This document shows, in pieces, positions 18,007 through 25,302 of a stretch of DNA of 64,000 bases. The stretch covers positions 1-64,000 of the forward strand of contig NZ_QSBV01000004.1 in the NCBI RefSeq assembly GCF_003465825.1. The letters are read 5' to 3'. Origin of the DNA: Collinsella sp. AF02-46-1. Its GTDB lineage: Bacteria; Actinomycetota; Coriobacteriia; Coriobacteriales; Coriobacteriaceae. The position numbers were made by a program, and so were the translations under genes. Each line of letters opens with the position of its first letter. Position 1 is the stretch's first letter. The notes beneath the pieces are model-generated. The model was not told where the DNA came from, ran no database searches, and saw only the letters and a list, made by a program, of their open reading frames with translations.

Positions 18007-18990
18007 ATGTACGAGATCGACCTTAACCTCCCTAAGCAGATCGTCGCTGACGTCCTGTCCAACCACGAGATCCACAGCGTCGCCTTCGTCGGCTGCGGTG
18101 CTTCCATGTCCGACCTGTACCCCGCCAAGTACTTCCTGGCCAACAACACGGACAAGCTGAACGTTCAGATCTTCACCGCTAACGAGTTCAACTATGACAC
18201 GCCCTCCTGGGTCAACGAGCACACCTTCGTGATCACCTGCTCCCTCGGTGGCTCCACGCCCGAGACCGTCGAGGCCAACAAGACCGCCAAGAAGCACAAC
18301 TGCCCGGTCGTCTCCCTCACCAACAAGGCTGGCTCCGCTCTGACCGTCGACGCCGACCACGTCATCGTCCACGGCTTCCACGCCAACTACGCTGCCAAGT
18401 GCGAGAAGCCTGGCTACGCCATCGCTCTTGCTCTCGAGATCCTTCAGCAGACCGAGGGCTATGACCACTACGAGGACATGATCACCGGCCTCACCAACGT
18501 CTTCGATCTCTGCGAGAACGCCGCTCAGCACTGCAAGAAGCTCGCCAAGAAGTTCGCCGAGGACTTCAAGGACGACGAGATGATCTACTTCATGGCCTCC
18601 GGTGCCTCCGAGAAGATGGCTTATTCTCACGCCGCCTTCCTGTTCACCGAGATGCAGTGGATCGACGCCGCCGCGTACAACACCGGCGAGTACTTCCACG
18701 GCCCGTTCGAGGTTTCCACCGAGGGTAAGCCCTACGTCTTCTTCATGTCCGACGGTGCCACCCGTCCGATGGACGCTCGCGCCCTCACCTTCCTTAAGCG
18801 CATGGGCGCCAAGGTCGCTCTGATCGACTCCAAGGACTACGGCCTGGCCGACGCCGTGCCGGCAAGCGTCGTCACCTACTTCAACCCGCTGCTGCACCTC
18901 GCCGTTATGCGCGAGTACGGCAACCAGATCGCCGAGGCCCGTCAGCACCCGCTGACCATGCGTCGCTACATGTGGAAGCTTTCCTACTAA
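18007..18990 (+). CDS. SIS-domain sugar-phosphate deglycase, PTS-linked (GfrF/FrlB-like)
   Basis: The 327-residue double-SIS protein begins MYEIDLNLPKQIVADVL and has the phosphate-binding loop CSLGGSTPETVEA and the second-domain block GEYFHGPFEVS. It ends RRYMWKLSY, like the paralogue at 12690. In the gfr operon such enzymes hydrolyse fructoselysine or glucoselysine 6-phosphate to glucose 6-phosphate plus lysine. Its position directly behind the PTS genes makes it the primary processing enzyme of that import route. ATG 18007 has GAAAGGA nine bases upstream; ATG 17998 overlaps that site. A strong terminator follows. Confidence 0.87.
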   Translation: MYEIDLNLPKQIVADVLSNHEIHSVAFVGCGASMSDLYPAKYFLANNTDKLNVQIFTANEFNYDTPSWVNEHTFVITCSLGGSTPETVEANKTAKKHNCPVVSLTNKAGSALTVDADHVIVHGFHANYAAKCEKPGYAIALALEILQQTEGYDHYEDMITGLTNVFDLCENAAQHCKKLAKKFAEDFKDDEMIYFMASGASEKMAYSHAAFLFTEMQWIDAAAYNTGEYFHGPFEVSTEGKPYVFFMSDGATRPMDARALTFLKRMGAKVALIDSKDYGLADAVPASVVTYFNPLLHLAVMREYGNQIAEARQHPLTMRRYMWKLSY

Positions 18991-19024
18991 TCACAAGTAA
19001 GTAGACCTTACAGGTTGATTTAGA

Positions 19025-19056
19025 GGGGATGGGGTTTGCGCCCCGTCCCCTTTTTT
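19025..19056 (+). terminator. Terminator of the PTS-deglycase operon
   Basis: GGGGATGGGG pairs with CCCCGTCCCC around TTTGCG and is followed by six T residues. It begins about 35 bases after the deglycase stop codon. Confidence 0.9.
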
Positions 19057-19091
19057 GCTCTGGGGAGGGCGCGCCCGTCGCGCCGCAAAAC

Positions 19092-19137
19092 CCCAGATAA
19101 AACCTACCAAAATAAACCTGTCCCTTTTTGGCAGGTG
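19092..19137. repeat. 46-bp palindromic repeat, copy A
   Basis: CCTACCAAAA (19103-19112) faces TTTTGGCAGG (19126-19135) in a segment nearly identical to 21228-21275. It sits between the operon terminator and the HAD phosphatase gene. Confidence 0.65.
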
Positions 19138-19150
19138 GGAGGAGATGCGT

Positions 19151-19780
19151 ATGATCAAGGCAGTGCTGTTTGATATGGACGGCGTGCTGGTCGATACCGA
19201 GTGGTTCTATAACCGTCGCCGCGTGGCGTTTATGGAGGAGAAGGGGTTCCACTTTGACGAGATCCCCGATCTTTCGGGGTCTAACGAGCCTGCCATTTGG
19301 GAGGCGCTGGTGCCCGACGATATTGAGCTGCGCGAGCGTCTGCGCGTGGAGTACAAGCAGGTCTACAGCCCGGACCACCCCGTTCCGTATGCCGAGCTGC
19401 TCAACGAGCAGACGGAGCCGGTGATGCGCGAGCTGCACGAGCGCGGCGTGAAGTGTGCCATCGCGAGCTCGTCGTATCGTGAGTTGATTGACGAGCTGGT
19501 GGAGATTGCGGGTATCGCCGACGTACTGGACTACACCATCAGCGGTCACGAGTGCAGTGCGTTTAAGCCCGACCCCGAGATCTACCTGCGTGCCATGGAG
19601 GCGCTGGGTATGGAGCCTGCCGAGTGCCTGGTTATCGAGGACTCGCCTTTGGGTATCGAGGCCGGCAAGCGCTCCGGCGCCCGCGTCCTGGCACTGCGTC
19701 CGCACGAGGGCGTCAACCTGGACCAAACGGGAGCCGACGCCGTCATCGACAACCTCGCCGACATTCTGACCGCTTTGTAG
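19151..19780 (+). CDS. HAD-superfamily phosphatase, beta-phosphoglucomutase-like
   Basis: The 209-residue protein opens with KAVLFDMDGVLVD, giving the nucleophile D8 and acid D10. It then has SSYRELID (motif II serine region) and FKPDPEIYLRAMEALG with the motif III lysine, and ends with CLVIEDSPLGIEAG carrying the two acidic metal ligands. The helical cap after motif I marks the beta-PGM/phosphatase subgroup, which acts on sugar phosphates. ATG 19151 has GGAG six bases upstream; ATG 19145 is too close to it. A role in clearing sugar phosphates for the adjacent PTS pathway is possible but not shown. Confidence 0.85.
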   Translation: MIKAVLFDMDGVLVDTEWFYNRRRVAFMEEKGFHFDEIPDLSGSNEPAIWEALVPDDIELRERLRVEYKQVYSPDHPVPYAELLNEQTEPVMRELHERGVKCAIASSSYRELIDELVEIAGIADVLDYTISGHECSAFKPDPEIYLRAMEALGMEPAECLVIEDSPLGIEAGKRSGARVLALRPHEGVNLDQTGADAVIDNLADILTAL

Positions 19781-19790
19781 CGTCAATTCG

Positions 19791-19824
19791 CCGCAAGAAG
19801 TGCGGATTCACACGTCTCTTGCGG
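19791..19824. repeat. Hairpin CCGCAAGA/TCTTGCGG
   Basis: CCGCAAGA (19791-19798) pairs with TCTTGCGG (19817-19824), the same two arms as at 11405-11430 but in the opposite order. It shares TCGCCGCAAGAAGTGC with that locus. Confidence 0.6.
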
Positions 19825-19875
19825 TGGATTGGCTCATTTTGGCTTCAATTTAGATCCGTTTGGCTTCGACTCGGA

Positions 19876-19998
19876 CTAAGTGAGTAGACTTTTTGGCACA
19901 TGCCGAGCACAAAGCGTATCTGCCTTAGTAAAGCCGCAGGTCACAGAGGTGGCAGTTTTGGGTGTGCTCGGCAGATCGTAAAAAGTCTACTCACTTAG
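19876..19998. repeat. 123-bp inverted-repeat element, copy 2
   Basis: The 19-bp ends CTAAGTGAGTAGACTTTTT are perfect inverted repeats. After six unmatched bases, TGCCGAGCACA pairs again, for 36-bp terminal repeats. The centre has AAAGCCGCAGGTCACAG. Length and internal order match copy 1 at 11488-11610. No target-site duplication is obvious. The gap 19781-20135 otherwise holds the hairpin above and the promoter of the next gene. Confidence 0.87.
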
Positions 19999-20058
19999 AA
20001 TTTGGGCCTTTGGTCGTAGGGGTTGCTGGTCCCATTTTGGTTGTCGAGAGGGGGTGAA

Positions 20059-20090
20059 TTGAAGCGCCCCCGCACGCTCCATGCTACAAT
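20059..20090 (+). promoter_or_regulatory. Extended -10 promoter for the YitT gene
   Basis: TGCTACAAT (20082-20090) is an extended -10 element. A weak -35-like TTGAAG lies at 20059-20064 with an overlong 20-base spacer, so the extended -10 probably dominates. The start codon is 45 bases downstream. Confidence 0.5.
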
Positions 20091-20135
20091 CGCGGGCATG
20101 CCCCACAACTATATCTGCCTTCGAAGGGAGCCTAC

Positions 20136-21143
20136 GTGGCGAACGCCATCGATCAGCTCACGGACCGCGTGCTCGTGCTCGGCCGCCTTGCCATCGTCCG
20201 CCGCGCCATTACTGCCGTGGCGGTCACGATTTCCGCCGTTCTCCAGACATTTCTGATCCAGGCGTTCATTCAGCCTGCCGATCTGCTTCCGAGCGGCCTC
20301 ACCGGCGTCGCGGTCCTGCTCGATCGTGTTACCTCGCTGGGCGGCGTTCACATCGACATCTCGCTCGGCATGCTCGCGCTCAACATTCCCGTGGCGCTCC
20401 TATGCTGGAGCGGCATTAGCAAGCGCTTCGTCATCTTCTCGATGATGCAGGTCGTGCTCTCGTCGCTGTTCCTCAACGTCTTTCACTTCGCCCCGTTTTT
20501 GGGCGACAAGATCATGCTCATTATTTTTGGCGGCGTGGTCTCGGGCCTGGGCGCCGCCATCGCGCTTAAGTCCGGCGCATCCACCGGCGGCACCGACTTT
20601 ATCGCGCTGTGGGTTTCCAACCACACCGGCAAGACCATCTGGGGCGTCATCTTTGGTTTCAACTGCTTTATCCTGGCGATCTTTGGTTCTATGTTTGGCT
20701 GGGACAACGCGGCGTACTCCATCGTGTTCCAATTTATTTCGACCAAGACCATCGACAGCTTCTATCATCGCTACGACCGCGTGACGCTGCAGATCACGAC
20801 GCGCAAGGCAGACGAGGTCATGACCGCCTATGTTGACCATTTTCAGCACGGCATTAGTTGCGCCGAGGTCATCGGCGGATATAGCCGCGAAAAGATGTAC
20901 CTGCTGCACGCCGTTGTCTCGACCTACGAGAGCCAGGACATTATCAAGCTGGTGTGCGACATTGATCCCGGTGCCGTGATCAACGTGTTCCACACGCTCA
21001 GCTTTGTGGGCGGCTGGTGGGGTGGTCATGTCGACGAGCCCATGCCCACGGCCGTTCCCGATCCCGACAAGCCCGCACGCATGGCCAGCAGGCAGGCGCG
21101 CCTCAGCGAGCAGGACAGTCTGCAACAGGACGACGGCAGGTAG
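20136..21143 (+). CDS. YitT-family membrane protein (DUF161/DUF2179)
   Basis: The 335-residue protein has five or six hydrophobic helices (about 20-215), including FGGVVSGLGAAIALKSGASTGG, the conserved YitT glycine-rich motif. A C-terminal soluble domain (DRVTLQITTRKADEVMTAY to DPGAVINVFH, about 220-295) corresponds to DUF2179. The family is widespread and its substrate unknown; transport of an anion or amino acid has been suggested. GTG 20136 is the start, with GAAGGGAG five bases upstream. A perfect terminator follows. Confidence 0.88.
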   Translation: MANAIDQLTDRVLVLGRLAIVRRAITAVAVTISAVLQTFLIQAFIQPADLLPSGLTGVAVLLDRVTSLGGVHIDISLGMLALNIPVALLCWSGISKRFVIFSMMQVVLSSLFLNVFHFAPFLGDKIMLIIFGGVVSGLGAAIALKSGASTGGTDFIALWVSNHTGKTIWGVIFGFNCFILAIFGSMFGWDNAAYSIVFQFISTKTIDSFYHRYDRVTLQITTRKADEVMTAYVDHFQHGISCAEVIGGYSREKMYLLHAVVSTYESQDIIKLVCDIDPGAVINVFHTLSFVGGWWGGHVDEPMPTAVPDPDKPARMASRQARLSEQDSLQQDDGR

Positions 21144-21186
21144 AGTGTTGGTATTTTGCCGGCACGGCGCAATCCTGTCCGCTTGA

Positions 21187-21225
21187 GCCTCCCGAAAGCC
21201 TCGCTGCTTTCGGGAGGCCTTCGTT
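21187..21225 (+). terminator. Terminator after the YitT gene
   Basis: A perfect 13-bp stem GCCTCCCGAAAGC / GCTTTCGGGAGGC (21187-21199 and 21206-21218) is followed by CTTCGTTTG. Confidence 0.75.
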
Positions 21226-21227
21226 TG

Positions 21228-21275
21228 CCCAGATAAAACCTACCAAAATGAAGCTGTCGCTTTTTGGTAGGGAGG
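21228..21275. repeat. 46-bp palindromic repeat, copy B
   Basis: CCTACCAAAA (21239-21248) and TTTTGGTAGG (21262-21271) form a perfect 10-bp stem inside a segment that matches 19092-19137 at nearly every position. Confidence 0.65.
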
Positions 21276-21313
21276 GTGTATCGTTTTATCATTATGAGGT
21301 AACATGAAACTAG

Positions 21314-21326
21314 ACGTTATATACGT
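21314..21326. promoter_or_regulatory. Candidate autoregulatory operator ACGT-N5-ACGT
   Basis: ACGTTATATACGT is a near-perfect palindrome 38 bases before the GntR start. The same spacing and half sites occur at 13890-13902 and 15163-15175. Confidence 0.6.
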
Positions 21327-21363
21327 ATTAGTTATTTCGATATTTCGATAAGAGTGATCAGAT

Positions 21364-22083
21364 ATGCCCGCACCCAAAAATGCACCGCTTTACCAGCAGA
21401 TTTATGACGAGATCAAGGATGCAATCGAGAAAGGGGTTTATGCACCCAAGGAGCGCATTCCGTCCGAGCTTGAGCTTGCCGAACAGTACGAGGTGAGCCG
21501 TATTACGGTGCGCCGTGCCGTCGAGGAGTTGTGCTCCGATGGCTACCTGGTTAAGCAGCAGGGCCGCGGCACCTTTGTCTCCACGCCGCACATCAACCGC
21601 CAGTTCCACGCCTCGACGCTGCAGACGTTTACCGCGCTGTGTGCCGACAATGGCATGAAGGCGGGCGCACATGTGGTCGATCGCCAGATTGTGCCGGCAC
21701 GTCAAAACGAGATGGAATTCTTTGGCCTGCAGAAGGACGCGCTGCTGCTGCATATCAAGCGCGTGCGTACAGCCGACGGTGAGCCCATCTTTGAGGAAAA
21801 CGTCTTTGTGCCGTTTGACGCCTACCGTGAGCTGTTGACGGCCGATCTTGAGGACAAGTCGATTTTTGCCGAGGTCGAGCGTGTTGGCGGAACGCCGATT
21901 GTCTCGGTTGGCTACCGCACGGTCGAGGCCGTTCGCGCCAATGCCGAGCAGGCGGCTGAGCTGGGCATTGCTCCGCACGATCCGCTGCTCAACCTGCGTG
22001 CCGGCTTTATCGGCCCCAATGGCGAGCCGGTCCTGATGGGTAAGCAGTACTACGTGGGTAGCCGTTACGTCATGGTGATGTAA
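21364..22083 (+). CDS. GntR-family regulator (HutC/UTRA type), likely PTS-operon regulator
   Basis: The 239-residue protein has a winged helix (about 5-72, RIPSELELAEQYEVSRITVRRAV and QQGRGTFV) and a UTRA domain (about 90-235) with PIFEENVFVPFDAY. Its own promoter carries an ACGT-N5-ACGT site that recurs before the EamA gene and the PTS operon. That pattern suggests it controls all three in response to a sugar-phosphate or fructosamine effector; this is inference from motif sharing. The ribosome binding site is weak (GAGTGATC). It is closely similar in layout to the GntR at 24403. Confidence 0.9.
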   Translation: MPAPKNAPLYQQIYDEIKDAIEKGVYAPKERIPSELELAEQYEVSRITVRRAVEELCSDGYLVKQQGRGTFVSTPHINRQFHASTLQTFTALCADNGMKAGAHVVDRQIVPARQNEMEFFGLQKDALLLHIKRVRTADGEPIFEENVFVPFDAYRELLTADLEDKSIFAEVERVGGTPIVSVGYRTVEAVRANAEQAAELGIAPHDPLLNLRAGFIGPNGEPVLMGKQYYVGSRYVMVM

Positions 22084-22153
22084 GTTACGCGGTTTTACCA
22101 AACCGCGTAACGGGCCGACGCTGCGCGCCGCCCAGGGCGACAATTTGTCATTC

Positions 22154-22196
22154 AAAAGGCGAGGCATGACCAGAAGGTCTATGCCTTGCCTTTTTC
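22154..22196 (+). terminator. Terminator after the GntR gene
   Basis: AAAAGGCGAGGCAT pairs with ATGCCTTGCCTTTTT across 22154-22195 with one mismatch, ending in five T residues. A second stem without T run, GTTACGCGGTTT / AAACCGCGTAAC, lies at about 22085-22110. Confidence 0.75.
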
Positions 22197-22243
22197 ATGC
22201 CAACTTGTTCGCCCTGGACGTCGCTCGCTGTCCGTCCTCTACC

Positions 22244-22353
22244 TGCGGCGGAGTAGTCATTGCACTCATTGGGGACAGACTTAAATGAGTAGTCGTTAGG
22301 GATATTCTTGTTTGACTAGTCATTCAAGAACGCCCCCAATGACTACCCGCAGA
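22244..22353. repeat. GGGGAC-family palindromic repeat upstream of recQ
   Basis: Outer arms GTAGTCATTG (22253-22262) and CAATGACTAC (22337-22346) enclose CTCATTGGGGACAGACTTAA and further GTCGTT/CAAGAACG pieces seen also at 40149-40354, 43833-44023 and 52502-52541. It is non-coding and fills most of the gap before recQ. Confidence 0.7.
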
Positions 22354-22398
22354 ATGAGCGTGGCCGGCAGCCGTGCGGCACTGGTCCGCGTGGCGGCG

Positions 22399-22404
22399 TA
22401 TAAT
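22399..22404 (+). promoter_or_regulatory. -10 box of recQ
   Basis: A perfect TATAAT lies 32 bases before the recQ start. No good -35 hexamer is visible at the expected distance. Confidence 0.45.
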
Positions 22405-22435
22405 CGGCGGCAGATGACTTGGACGTTAGGAAACC

Positions 22436-24400
22436 ATGACCGATAGCATGCAGCAGATGGCGCTCGACACGCTCGGCGCCTATTTTGGCTACACCTCGTT
22501 TCGCCCGGGGCAGGACCGCATGGTCGATGCGATCCTTGCCGGTCGCGATGCGCTGGGTGTTATGCCCACAGGCGCCGGCAAGTCCATTTGCTACCAGGTG
22601 CCCGCGCTCATGCTGCCCGGCATTACCTTTGTGGTGAGTCCGCTGCTGTCGCTTATGGAGGACCAGACCCGCGCGCTGCTCGCGGCGGGTGCGCGCCCCA
22701 GTTATCTCAACTCCAGCCTTACTCCGGCCCAGCAAAACACCGTGCTCAAGCGGGCGCGCGAGGGCCGCTACCAACTTATGTACGTGGCGCCCGAGCGCCT
22801 GCTCGAGCCGCGCTTTTTAGCCTTTGCGCAGGAGGCCGCGGCGGACGGCGGCATTGGCGTGCCGCTCGTGGCCATTGACGAGGCCCACTGCGTGAGCCAA
22901 TGGGGCCAGGATTTCCGCCCCGCCTACCTGCAGATTCGTGAGTTCATCGATTCCCTGCCGCAGCGCCCCATCGTGGCGGCCTTTACCGCTACGGCGACTG
23001 AGCGTGTGCGCGCGGACATTCAGCAGATGCTCGGCCTGCAAAATCCCGCGACGGTGGTGACGGGCTTCGATCGCAAGAACCTCTACTTTGGCTGCGAGGA
23101 GATGGGCGACAAGGCCAAGGCAGCCTGGGTGCGCGACTATGTGATTGCGCATTCGGGCGAGAGCGGCATCGTGTATTGCTCGACCCGCAAGACGGTCGAT
23201 GCGCTGGCAGGCGAGCTTGCCGAGGCGCTGGGCCCCAGCGGCATTCGCGTTGGCCGCTACCATGCCGGCATGGGCAACGACGCCCGCCGTCAAAGCCAGC
23301 GTGCCTTTATTGACGACGATCTTCAGGTGATGGTTGCCACCAACGCCTTTGGCATGGGCATCGACAAGCCTAACGTGCGCTACGTGATCCACAACAATGT
23401 GCCCGAGAGCATCGAGGCCTACTACCAGGAGGCGGGCCGCGCCGGCCGCGATGGCGACCCGGCCAGCTGCCATCTGCTGTGGAACGGTAACGATTTTCGC
23501 ATGCGTCGCTTTTTGATCGACCGCGGCGATGCTGCCGACGAGGCGCTCGACGACGAGCAGCGCGCGTGGGCGCTCCAGAATCGATATCGTCTGCTCAGTC
23601 AAATGGAGGGCTACTGCAATACCACCGGCTGCTTGCGCGAATACATGCTGCGCTACTTTGGCGACGAGGCCGCGGCCGGTGCGGGCGCCACCGCCACGGA
23701 CGACGCCGAGGGCTGCGGCAACTGCAGCAACTGCCTCACGCAGTTCGAGGTCGAGGACGTCACCGATATGGCCCGCGCCGCCGTGCGCTATGTGGCCACG
23801 CGTCCCATGCGCTTTGGCAAGTCGCTCATCGCCGACGTGCTTCATGGCGGCAACACCGAGCGCATTCGCCAGATGCATCTGGACGAGGACCGCGGCTACG
23901 GTGAGCTGTCGAGCGAATCGGTCGGGCGCATCAAGGACATCATCGGCCAGCTGTGCGGCCGCGGTTACCTGGCCACCTCGCAGGGGCAGTACCCGGTCGT
24001 GGGGCTGGGCCCGCGCGCCGGCGAGGTCGAGGACGAGGCGTTTGCCTTTACCGTTAAGCGTCGCGCGTCCAAGCGCAAGGCCTCGGCCCGCGCCCGCCGT
24101 GCGGTGGATCTGCTGCGCGAGGAGGCCGAGCTGGATCAGCGCCCGCGCGTGGGTGACGATGCCGAGCTGTTCGAACGCCTGCGCGCCCTACGCAAGGAGA
24201 TCTCGACCGAGCTGGAGATGGCACCGTACATGGTCTTCTCCGACAAGGCCCTGCGTGGCCTGTGCCGTCTGCGCCCTCAGACGCGCGATGAGCTTATCCA
24301 GGTCAACGGCATCGGCGAGAAAAAGGCCGACGCCTTTGGCGAGCAGTTTATGGCGGCGATTGAAGAGTTTGAGTCCGAGCATGCGCGGGATGGAGCATAA
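22436..24400 (+). CDS. recQ: ATP-dependent DNA helicase RecQ
   Basis: The 654-residue protein has Walker A PTGAGKSICYQ (about 43), the DEAH box in AIDEAHCVSQWGQDFRPAY (about 145), helicase motif VI near EAGRAGRDGDP, a zinc site (CNTTGC at about 395 and CGNCSNC at about 427), a winged RQC region, and a C-terminal HRDC domain (about 578-650) ending in the helix-hairpin VNGIGEKKADAFG. It unwinds recombination intermediates in a 3'-5' direction. Length and domain set are complete. The GntR gene begins two bases after its stop, so the two are probably co-transcribed. Confidence 0.96.
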   Translation: MTDSMQQMALDTLGAYFGYTSFRPGQDRMVDAILAGRDALGVMPTGAGKSICYQVPALMLPGITFVVSPLLSLMEDQTRALLAAGARPSYLNSSLTPAQQNTVLKRAREGRYQLMYVAPERLLEPRFLAFAQEAAADGGIGVPLVAIDEAHCVSQWGQDFRPAYLQIREFIDSLPQRPIVAAFTATATERVRADIQQMLGLQNPATVVTGFDRKNLYFGCEEMGDKAKAAWVRDYVIAHSGESGIVYCSTRKTVDALAGELAEALGPSGIRVGRYHAGMGNDARRQSQRAFIDDDLQVMVATNAFGMGIDKPNVRYVIHNNVPESIEAYYQEAGRAGRDGDPASCHLLWNGNDFRMRRFLIDRGDAADEALDDEQRAWALQNRYRLLSQMEGYCNTTGCLREYMLRYFGDEAAAGAGATATDDAEGCGNCSNCLTQFEVEDVTDMARAAVRYVATRPMRFGKSLIADVLHGGNTERIRQMHLDEDRGYGELSSESVGRIKDIIGQLCGRGYLATSQGQYPVVGLGPRAGEVEDEAFAFTVKRRASKRKASARARRAVDLLREEAELDQRPRVGDDAELFERLRALRKEISTELEMAPYMVFSDKALRGLCRLRPQTRDELIQVNGIGEKKADAFGEQFMAAIEEFESEHARDGA

Positions 24401-24402
24401 CG

Positions 24403-25158
24403 ATGGCATCCGACGATAAAACCGAGCGCACTGAGGTGTCCGCTGTGCCGCTGTACCAGCAGGTTATGGATGACCTAAAAGGCGAGATCGCGCGTGCCGT
24501 GTACGCATCCGGCTCGCGCATTCCTTCCGAGATGGAGCTCGCGAAGTCCTACGGCGTGGGACGCATCACCGTGCGTCGCGCCATCGAGGAGCTGTCGCGC
24601 GCGGGGTATCTCAACCGCCAGCAGGGGAGGGGCACGTTTGTGTGTGCGCCCAAGCTCAAGCGCAAGATTGTCCAGAAGGGTGACGTTCAGAGCTTTTCCG
24701 AGGGTTGCGCCGCCAACGACATGGTGGCCGGAGCACGCCTGGTGTCGCGCACGGTGGTCGCGGCGACACGCGAGGACGCGGCGTTTTTTGGGGTGGAACC
24801 CGGCTGCGAGCTCATCGTTGTCGAGCGCGTGCGCACGGCAGACGGCGTGCCCGTCATGCTCGAGAACAATGCCTTTGTGCTGGCCGACCATCCCTATCTG
24901 CAGACGCTTGCCGACAAGGACCTCACGGACAATTCCATCTTTGCGCTCGTTGCCGAGCATTCGGGCCGCGCGCCGCTCAAGTCCGATCCTTGTACCGTGG
25001 AGATTGCGCTTGCCGATGCTCAGGTGGCCTCGCTGCTGGAGGTGCCGGTCGGCGAACCGCTCTTCTATATGGAGGCGTACTTTACCGATGAGGACGAGCG
25101 GCCCTTGCTGCTCGGACGCCAAAAGATCGTGGGCTCGCGCTACGTGTTCGACATCTAA
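24403..25158 (+). CDS. GntR-family regulator (HutC/UTRA type), upstream of the third deglycase
   Basis: The 251-residue protein has a winged helix (about 10-78, RIPSEMELAKSYGVGRITVRRAI) and a UTRA domain (about 100-250). It starts two bases after recQ, so it may be driven by the recQ promoter as well as its own. The gap to the next SIS gene contains two copies of ATAGRACAACATAGAAC, the probable binding sites. It resembles the GntR at 21364 most closely among the three in the window, which suggests duplication of regulator and enzyme. Confidence 0.9.
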   Translation: MASDDKTERTEVSAVPLYQQVMDDLKGEIARAVYASGSRIPSEMELAKSYGVGRITVRRAIEELSRAGYLNRQQGRGTFVCAPKLKRKIVQKGDVQSFSEGCAANDMVAGARLVSRTVVAATREDAAFFGVEPGCELIVVERVRTADGVPVMLENNAFVLADHPYLQTLADKDLTDNSIFALVAEHSGRAPLKSDPCTVEIALADAQVASLLEVPVGEPLFYMEAYFTDEDERPLLLGRQKIVGSRYVFDI

Positions 25159-25167
25159 CGTCCACAG

Positions 25168-25248
25168 ATAGAACAACATAGAACAAGTTTGGTGAAATGA
25201 CTTCACGTGCGTCGTTGTGCGTGCTATAAATAGGACAACATAGAACGA
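25168..25248. promoter_or_regulatory. Direct-repeat operators and promoter of the third deglycase gene
   Basis: ATAGAACAACATAGAACAA (25168-25186) and ATAGGACAACATAGAACGA (25230-25248) are direct repeats, each made of two ATAGRAC half units 11 bases apart. The second overlaps the TATAAA -10 box at 25225-25230. Repression by the adjacent GntR protein is the simplest reading. Confidence 0.65.
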
Positions 25249-25302
25249 CCGCAGGTAAGAGCTGTCGTCGTTCAAAACCGCCACACAAGGAGGAGTATCA
25301 CC

